Assembly: GCF_024273195.1 (NCBI RefSeq)
Contig: NZ_JAMZCU010000003.1
Coordinates: 310,001-374,000, forward strand
DNA from: Devosia ureilytica
GTDB lineage: Bacteria > Pseudomonadota > Alphaproteobacteria > Rhizobiales > Devosiaceae
DNA length: 64,000 nt
Direction: 5' to 3'
Both the position numbers and the translations under genes were made by a program. The notes below the pieces were generated by a model. That model ran no database searches. It had not been told where the DNA came from and saw only the letters and a list, made by a program, of their open reading frames with translations. This document shows, in pieces, positions 58,547 through 64,000 of this stretch; position 1 is the stretch's first letter; each line of letters opens with the position of its first letter.

Positions 58547-60931
58547 GTGACCAACGCCGCAGCCGTTCGCACCCAGGGCGCAGCACGGGCCCAGCACAAT
58601 TGGACCGCGCGGATGATCCACCCGCTGGCCGATGCCGGCGTGGGAACCCCTGCCAGCTTTGTCGCCAAGACCTTCGTTATCGACACTCTCGGCGGCTCGG
58701 AAGTCCTGACGATCAGCGCTCTCGGCCTCTATCGCGCCTTCATCAACGGCAAGCGCGTCGGCAATGACATGCTGACCCCAGGCTGGACGAGCTATGACGC
58801 GCGCCTCAGCTACCAGACCTATTCCGTTGCCGACCTGCTGGTGCCCGGCGAGAACCGGATCGAAATCTGGCTGGCCGATGGCTGGCTGCGTTCGCAGATG
58901 ATGTGGGGAAATTTCCCGATCTTCAACACCTGGGGCGACAAGATCGCCGCCATTGCCGAACTGCATGCAGCGCCCGGCACGGCCGAACCGGTCCTGGTGA
59001 CCGACAATAGCTGGGAAAGCGGCGAACTGCCGGTCCGAAAGTCCGGGATCTATTTCGGCGAAATCTTCGACGCCCGTTTCGCGCCCAAGGCAAGTGCAGG
59101 CACCGAAGCGCTGAATTTCGACACCTCAATCCTGGTGGCCCACGAGACCACGCCAGTGCGTGAACTTGCTCCGCTCCCGGTCGCAAAAAGCTGGACCGAC
59201 GCCGAGGGCCGCACGGTCTATGACTTCGCCCAGAATGCCGGTGGCAATGTTGCCATCACGGTCCGGGGCACAGCCGGTGCCAAGGTTACCGTTGAGCATG
59301 CCGAAGTGCTCGATCAGGACGGCAATTTCTACAACGGCAATTACCGTACGGCCGCCGCGCGCATCGAATATGTGCTGGCCGGCACCGGCGACGAACACTA
59401 CCGCCCTTACTTCACCTTCCAGGGCTATCGCTATGCCCGCGTCACCATCGAGGGTGATGCCAAGCTGCTGGACATCATTTCGATCCCGATGAGTTCGGTG
59501 ACCGAGCAGAAGGCCAGCTTCACCTCGGGCAATGCGCTGGTGAACCGTCTGTTCCTCAATACGCTCTGGAGCCAGCGCGCCAATTTCATCGAAGTGCCGA
59601 CCGATTGCCCTCAGCGCGACGAGCGCCTGGGCTGGACCGGCGACGCGCAGGTTTTTGCCGGCACCGCCGCCTATCTCGGCGAAGTGCAGGGCTTCTTCCG
59701 CAAATGGGTGCGCGACCTGATGGTGGACCAGCGCGAAGACGGCGCCGTGCCCCATGTCTGCCCCGACCCGACCCGTCTCGACCCCACCAATTACCCCGGC
59801 TTCTATGGCTCGACCGGTTGGGGCGACGCCATCTGGATGGTGCCCTGGCAGCTTTACCTGCACTACGGCGACACTGCTTTCCTCGATGAAGTCCTGCCCT
59901 CCATGGTCAAGTGGGTCGACTTCGTCTGGTCGATCAGCGACGGCCCGATTGTATCGCCGCCGCGCGAATGGGGCGCCCGCGGCTTCTCCTTCGGCGACTG
60001 GCTACAGCCCAAGGGCCCAAGCGCCAAGCCACTGCCGACCATCGGCGACGACGCCGCCGCAACGCTCTATCTTTACATCGCCGCCAATGCCGTCAGCGAA
60101 ATCGCACGCATCGTGGGCAAGGCCGAAATCGCCGCCCGCATGGCCACCATGGCCACCGAGGTGAAGACTGCCTTCGCCAACGAATTCATCACGCCGTCCG
60201 GCCGTCTCGCCTATGACGACCAGACCTCTTATGCGCTGGCCATCGTCCACGACCTGATCCCTGCGGACAAGTTCGAGGCGGCCAAGGGCTATTTCAGGAA
60301 CAGCATCGAGCGTGCTGATCGCCGCATCGGCACGGGCTTCATCGGCACCCCTGCCCTGCTGCCGGCCCTCATAAAGATCGGTGAATGGGGTCTGGCCAGT
60401 GAAGTCTTCCTTCAGGAAGAGGTTCCCGGTTGGCTCTACCAGGTCAAGATGGGCGCAACGACCATCTGGGAGCGCTGGGACGCCATCCAGCCCGATGGCT
60501 CCATCTACAATCCGCAGATGAACTCCTACAATCACTATGCCTATGGCGCTGTGTGCCAGTGGCTGCTCGAAGGCGTCGCAGGGTTCCGCCCCGACAGGAG
60601 GGACCCGGCCTTCAGGACAATCGTTTTTGAACCGATCATCCTGCCCGACCTGTCACCGGTGAAGGCCCACCACGAGAGCCCTGCCGGTCTCATCCGGGCC
60701 GAATGGGTCATCGAGGGGGAAGCTGTCCGCTACGAGGTCGAAGTGCCCGCTGGCAGCAAGGGCGTCCTGCGCCTGGCCCCGCAGTACCGCGACGCAAAAC
60801 TCGACGGCGCCAATGTCTCGACGGGTAGCGATGTCGCCCTCAACGCCGGCACGCACACCGTCACCTTCACTTACACCGCACCCAAGCGCGAGGAGCGCCA
60901 GAAGTCGCAGGTGAACGCCAACACGCCATAA
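58547..60931 (+). CDS. GH78 alpha-L-rhamnosidase
   Basis: A 794-residue enzyme releasing terminal alpha-L-rhamnose. N-terminal beta domains (to about residue 320) include the FINGKRVGNDMLTPGWTSYD motif of bacterial rhamnosidases. The (alpha/alpha)6 barrel carries the catalytic PQRDERLGWTGDAQ motif (Q356, D358, E359) and a later WERWDAIQPDGS with the second carboxylate. There is no signal peptide, so it acts in the cytoplasm on imported oligosaccharide. The start is GTG at 58547, with GAGGAG six bases upstream. It heads an operon with the second ABC importer. Confidence 0.93.
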   Translation: MTNAAAVRTQGAARAQHNWTARMIHPLADAGVGTPASFVAKTFVIDTLGGSEVLTISALGLYRAFINGKRVGNDMLTPGWTSYDARLSYQTYSVADLLVPGENRIEIWLADGWLRSQMMWGNFPIFNTWGDKIAAIAELHAAPGTAEPVLVTDNSWESGELPVRKSGIYFGEIFDARFAPKASAGTEALNFDTSILVAHETTPVRELAPLPVAKSWTDAEGRTVYDFAQNAGGNVAITVRGTAGAKVTVEHAEVLDQDGNFYNGNYRTAAARIEYVLAGTGDEHYRPYFTFQGYRYARVTIEGDAKLLDIISIPMSSVTEQKASFTSGNALVNRLFLNTLWSQRANFIEVPTDCPQRDERLGWTGDAQVFAGTAAYLGEVQGFFRKWVRDLMVDQREDGAVPHVCPDPTRLDPTNYPGFYGSTGWGDAIWMVPWQLYLHYGDTAFLDEVLPSMVKWVDFVWSISDGPIVSPPREWGARGFSFGDWLQPKGPSAKPLPTIGDDAAATLYLYIAANAVSEIARIVGKAEIAARMATMATEVKTAFANEFITPSGRLAYDDQTSYALAIVHDLIPADKFEAAKGYFRNSIERADRRIGTGFIGTPALLPALIKIGEWGLASEVFLQEEVPGWLYQVKMGATTIWERWDAIQPDGSIYNPQMNSYNHYAYGAVCQWLLEGVAGFRPDRRDPAFRTIVFEPIILPDLSPVKAHHESPAGLIRAEWVIEGEAVRYEVEVPAGSKGVLRLAPQYRDAKLDGANVSTGSDVALNAGTHTVTFTYTAPKREERQKSQVNANTP

Positions 60932-60952
60932 GGCGCGCAACCACTTTAAACC

Positions 60953-60968
60953 GGCCGCAACAGCGGCC
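60953..60968 (+). promoter_or_regulatory. Short hairpin just upstream of a ribosome-binding site
   Basis: Perfect GGCCGC-AACA-GCGGCC stem-loop, ending about four bases before the GGGAGGA Shine-Dalgarno of the second binding protein. It could protect the downstream mRNA 5' end. Confidence 0.45.
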
Positions 60969-60984
60969 AAATGGGAGGAAGACC

Positions 60985-62274
60985 ATGACCAAGACCAAAC
61001 TTATTGCCCTTATGGGCGCCAGCACGCTGGGATTGATGCTGTCGGCAGGTGCCGTCAGCGCCCAGCAGTCGGGCTACCTGTCGATCCTCGTCGACAATGG
61101 CCCGCAGTCCATCGCCACGATGGAAGCCTGGGCCGAGGCCTACAAGGCCAAGAACCCGGACGTGACCATCGACATCGAAGTGCGCCCCGGCGGCGGCGAA
61201 GGTGACAATATCGTCAAGACCCGCCTCGCCACCGGCGCCATGGCCGACGTGTTCTCCTACAATTCGGGCTCGCTCTTCCAGGCCATCAACCCGACCCAGA
61301 ACCTGCTGCCGCTGACCACCGAGCCCTTCCAGGCCGGCGTCCAGGAGAGCTTCAAGTCCGTGGTTTCGGCTGGTGGCGAAGTCTATGGCGCCCCCTTTGC
61401 CCCCGCCATGGGCGGCGGCATTTTCTACAACAAGCCGATCTATGAAGAACTTGGCCTCGAAATTCCCAAGACCTGGGAAGAGTTCATGGCCAACAACGAA
61501 AAGATCAAGGCAGCCGGCAAGGTCGCCGTGATCCAGACCTATGCCGATACCTGGACAAGCCAGCTCTTCGTGCTGTCTGACTTCTACAACGTCCTGGCCC
61601 AGGAGCCGGACTTCGCCGAAAAGTTCACCGCCAACGAAGCCAAGTTTGCCACCAGCCCGGCGGCCCTGCGCGGCTTTGAAAAGCTGCAGGAAGCGGCCGA
61701 AGCCGGCTTCTTCAACGCCGACTTTGGTGCTGCCACCTATTCTGACGGCGTGCGCATGATCGCTACCGGTGAAGGCGCGCATTACCCGATGCTGACCTTC
61801 GCCATCGGCGCCATCGCGGAAACCGTTCCAGATCACCTCAACGATGTCGGCTTCTTTGCCCAGCCCGGCGACAGCGCCGACAGCAACGGCCTGACAACCT
61901 GGATGCCGGACTCCGTCTACGTTGCCAAGAACACTGCCAGCCCGGATCTGGCCAAGGACTTCGTCGCCTTTATCGCCAGCCCCGAGGGCTGCGACGTGCG
62001 CAATGAAGCCGTTGGCGCCACCGGTCCCTACATGGTTGCCGGCTGCGAACTCCCGGCCGACGTGCCGCCCTCCGTCTCCGACATGCTGCCCTATTTCGAA
62101 GGCCAGGGTCAGAACGCCCCGGCACTCGAATTCCTCTCCCCTGTCAAGGGTCCTGCTCTCGAGCAGATCCTGGTGGAAGTTGGCACAGGTAGCCGCGACG
62201 CCGCCAGTGCAGCCGCCCTCTACGACGAGGACGTCCGCAAGCAGGCCCAGCAGCTCGGCCTTGCCGGCTGGTAA
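60985..62274 (+). CDS. ABC transporter sugar-binding protein (2)
   Basis: A 429-residue periplasmic family 1 solute-binding protein. The signal peptide is MTKTKLIALMGASTLGLMLS with cleavage probably after VSA. Characteristic stretches are GGIFYNKPIYEELGLEIPKT and EGAHYPMLTFAIG. It lies 53 nt after the rhamnosidase gene and before two permease genes, so it probably binds the rhamnose-containing oligosaccharide or its product. Ligand not determinable from sequence. Confidence 0.94.
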   Translation: MTKTKLIALMGASTLGLMLSAGAVSAQQSGYLSILVDNGPQSIATMEAWAEAYKAKNPDVTIDIEVRPGGGEGDNIVKTRLATGAMADVFSYNSGSLFQAINPTQNLLPLTTEPFQAGVQESFKSVVSAGGEVYGAPFAPAMGGGIFYNKPIYEELGLEIPKTWEEFMANNEKIKAAGKVAVIQTYADTWTSQLFVLSDFYNVLAQEPDFAEKFTANEAKFATSPAALRGFEKLQEAAEAGFFNADFGAATYSDGVRMIATGEGAHYPMLTFAIGAIAETVPDHLNDVGFFAQPGDSADSNGLTTWMPDSVYVAKNTASPDLAKDFVAFIASPEGCDVRNEAVGATGPYMVAGCELPADVPPSVSDMLPYFEGQGQNAPALEFLSPVKGPALEQILVEVGTGSRDAASAAALYDEDVRKQAQQLGLAGW

Positions 62275-62290
62275 GATCTGACAATAGGTC

Positions 62291-62322
62291 GACCTGGAGT
62301 GCTGTTATCAGCATTCCAGGTC
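62291..62322 (+). promoter_or_regulatory. 14-bp stem-loop between binding-protein and permease genes
   Basis: GACCTGGAGTGCTG (62291-62304), loop TTAT, CAGCATTCCAGGTC (62309-62322); 14 pairs with one G-T. It is followed by ACTTCTTT, only weakly terminator-like. It occupies the same place as the 52389 hairpin in the first importer operon. Confidence 0.75.
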
Positions 62323-62348
62323 ACTTCTTTGCGCAAGGAGGGGGAGAC

Positions 62349-63257
62349 ATGAGCGCTTCTACCATGGCCGGTTCACCCGGCCAGACCGAAACGCGGGCCA
62401 TCAAGCGTTCGCCTTACCCGGGCTGGTTCTTCACCCCCGCTGCCATCGTCTATACGGTGCTGTTTCTGGCGCCGACCTTCGCCTCGCTCTATTTCAGCCT
62501 GACCCGCTGGACACTGTTCGACGCCACCTTTATCGGCCTCGACAATTTCGCGCAGTTCCTGCGCGAGCCCTTTCTCATCAAGGGCCTGATCAATACCGTC
62601 ATCTACGCTGTCGTCACATCCGGTCTCAAGGTCGTCGTGGGCCTTTTGCTGGCCGTCATGCTGACCAGCCAGATCGTGGCGCGCGGCTATCTGCGCTCTG
62701 TCATCTTCTTCCCCGTCCTGGTCTCGACGGTTGGCGTCGGCATCACCTTTACCGTGCTGATGCACCCGACCCAGGGCATGATCAACGAGGGCCTGGCCAT
62801 CTTCGGCATCACCGGCCCCGGCTGGCTCACCGACCCGAACCTGGCCCTCTATTCAGTGGCGCTGGTTGACGTGTGGAAGGGCGTGGGCCTGGCCACCGTC
62901 ATCTACATTGCGGGCCTGGTTGCCATTCCCAGGGACTACTACGAGGCGGCCCGCATTGACGGCGCCACGCCCTGGCAGAACTTCTGGTATGTGACGCTGC
63001 CGCTTTGCCGCCCCGCCACATCCACCGTGATCACTCTCAGCTTTATCGGTGGTCTTCGCACGTTCGACCTCATCTGGGCCATGACCAAGGGCGGTCCAGG
63101 CTTTGCCTCCGACACCATCGCTTCGGTGATCTACAAGCAGTATCAGGCGGGCTTTTATGGCCTCTCGACCGCCGGCAATGTCGTGCTCTTCATCCTCATC
63201 GCCGTGCTGGTCGTGCCGTTGACCATGTTCCTCAACCGCAAGCAGGGTCACGAATGA
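62349..63257 (+). CDS. ABC transporter sugar permease (2A)
   Basis: A 302-residue inner-membrane permease with six hydrophobic segments and the EAA loop DYYEAARIDGATPWQNFWYV. An N-terminal hydrophilic leader of about 25 residues precedes the first helix. AGGAGGGGGA lies just before the ATG. The stop overlaps the next permease start by 4 nt. Confidence 0.92.
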   Translation: MSASTMAGSPGQTETRAIKRSPYPGWFFTPAAIVYTVLFLAPTFASLYFSLTRWTLFDATFIGLDNFAQFLREPFLIKGLINTVIYAVVTSGLKVVVGLLLAVMLTSQIVARGYLRSVIFFPVLVSTVGVGITFTVLMHPTQGMINEGLAIFGITGPGWLTDPNLALYSVALVDVWKGVGLATVIYIAGLVAIPRDYYEAARIDGATPWQNFWYVTLPLCRPATSTVITLSFIGGLRTFDLIWAMTKGGPGFASDTIASVIYKQYQAGFYGLSTAGNVVLFILIAVLVVPLTMFLNRKQGHE

Positions 63258-64000
63258 AAAAGCGCGCTTCCATCATCGGCGGCGCAGCCGCCATTGCGGC
63301 GACCTTCGTCGTCTTCGTCATTCCCTTCATCTTCATCGTGCTGATGGCGTTCAAGGATCGGCAGCAGTCGGCCCTGCGCGACTTCTCCTGGCCCACTGGC
63401 TTCCACCTGTGGGAAAACGTCTTCGAGGTGGTCAAGACGCGCAACTGGATGATGATCACGGCCTTCATCAATTCCAGCATCATCACTGTGGTCAGCGTAA
63501 CGCTGCTGGTGATCTTTGCGGCTATGGTTGGCTACGTGCTGGCGCGCCGCAGGACACGTTGGAACGGGCTCATCGAGTTCCTGATCCTGGCCGGGCTCAT
63601 GGTGCCCCCCGCCGTCGTGCCCACCATCTGGCTCTTGCAGGGCCTCAAGCTCTTCGGCACGCTCCATGGCATGATCCTGGTGGAAGTGGCCTATAACCTG
63701 CCCTTCTCCATCATTCTCTACCGCGCCTTCGTATCCACCATTCCGCGCGATCTCGACGAAGCGGCCATCATCGATGGCGCCCGCCCGCTCGATGTCTTCT
63801 TCCGCGTCGTGCTGCCGCTGCTCTGGCCGGTGACCGTGACCAATATCGTGGTGCAGTCGGTCGGCATCTTCAATGACTTCACCAACCCGCTCTACTACCT
63901 GCCCGGAAATGCCAATGCGACCGTGCAGCTGACGCTCTACAATTTCCAGAGCCAGTTCAGCACGGCCTACAATCTGCTGTTCACCAATATCCTGCTCATC
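63254..64000 (+). CDS. ABC transporter sugar permease (2B, partial, cut by window edge)
   Basis: Frame open from the ATG at 63254 to the end of the window (about 249 residues). It starts MKKRASIIGGAAAIAATFVV and shows the EAA loop IPRDLDEAAIIDGARPLDVF. This is the second permease of the second importer; its C-terminus and any ATPase lie beyond the window. ATGA overlap with permease 2A. Confidence 0.92.
   Translation, partial: MKKRASIIGGAAAIAATFVVFVIPFIFIVLMAFKDRQQSALRDFSWPTGFHLWENVFEVVKTRNWMMITAFINSSIITVVSVTLLVIFAAMVGYVLARRRTRWNGLIEFLILAGLMVPPAVVPTIWLLQGLKLFGTLHGMILVEVAYNLPFSIILYRAFVSTIPRDLDEAAIIDGARPLDVFFRVVLPLLWPVTVTNIVVQSVGIFNDFTNPLYYLPGNANATVQLTLYNFQSQFSTAYNLLFTNILLI

Overview
The window is GC-rich chromosomal DNA with densely packed genes in short operons. 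Gene content (glg operon, ABC sugar uptake with LacI regulators, PrtD/PrtE-type type I secretion, and a perfect TTAA-N7-TTAA CtrA-type box) suggests an alphaproteobacterium of the Hyphomicrobiales, possibly Devosia-like. The taxonomy is an inference from gene style. I saw no tRNA, rRNA, insertion sequence, CRISPR array or prophage.

Layout. (1) 1-8479, minus strand: glycogen operon glgP-glgB-glgC-glgA-pgm, with pgm cut by the window edge. (2) 8577-18794: housekeeping and accessory genes. These are a CPA2 cation/proton antiporter, an AI-2E-type permease, a nucleoside hydrolase, an ABC-F ATPase, a LysE exporter, two tandem small paralogues behind a CtrA-type box, a DUF2087 protein and glmS. (3) 18957-31149: a rearranged Pel-like exopolysaccharide locus. 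The minus-strand arm encodes a GH114-type glycosidase, a TPR membrane protein and a 2017-residue RTX protein that carries a PelA-like reductase/deacetylase core. The divergent plus-strand arm encodes PelE-like, PelF, PelG and a PelD that lacks its cytoplasmic receptor half. (4) 31223-38996: a NarL-type two-component pair, a frameshifted RTX remnant, a type I secretion ATPase and adaptor, an orphan LuxR-type response regulator and a Crp/Fnr regulator. (5) 39159-46733: a ROK regulator, a chemoreceptor with a small partner gene, and an HD-GYP / periplasmic molybdopterin-fold protein / hybrid kinase triad. (6) 46767-64000: plant-glycan catabolism with three LacI regulators, two ABC sugar importers (the second cut by the window edge), a Gfo/Idh/MocA dehydrogenase, a TIM-barrel isomerase, a GH127 beta-L-arabinofuranosidase and a GH78 alpha-L-rhamnosidase.

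How the parts fit. The most interesting system is region 3 plus 4. In the known Pel system PelA is one periplasmic protein with hydrolase, reductase-like and deacetylase domains, export uses the PelB barrel and PelC, and PelD senses c-di-GMP. Here the hydrolase is a separate secreted protein. The reductase/deacetylase core is embedded in a giant calcium-binding RTX protein with four N-terminal tandem repeats and no signal peptide. PelD stops before its GAF/GGDEF part, and no PelB barrel or PelC is visible. A type I secretion ATPase/adaptor pair 8 kb away is the obvious candidate exporter of the RTX protein. This would place the modifying enzyme outside the cell. The sugar region looks like import of rhamnose- and arabinofuranose-containing oligosaccharides followed by cytoplasmic hydrolysis, since neither glycosidase has a signal peptide. 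Strong stem-loops separate several of its genes.
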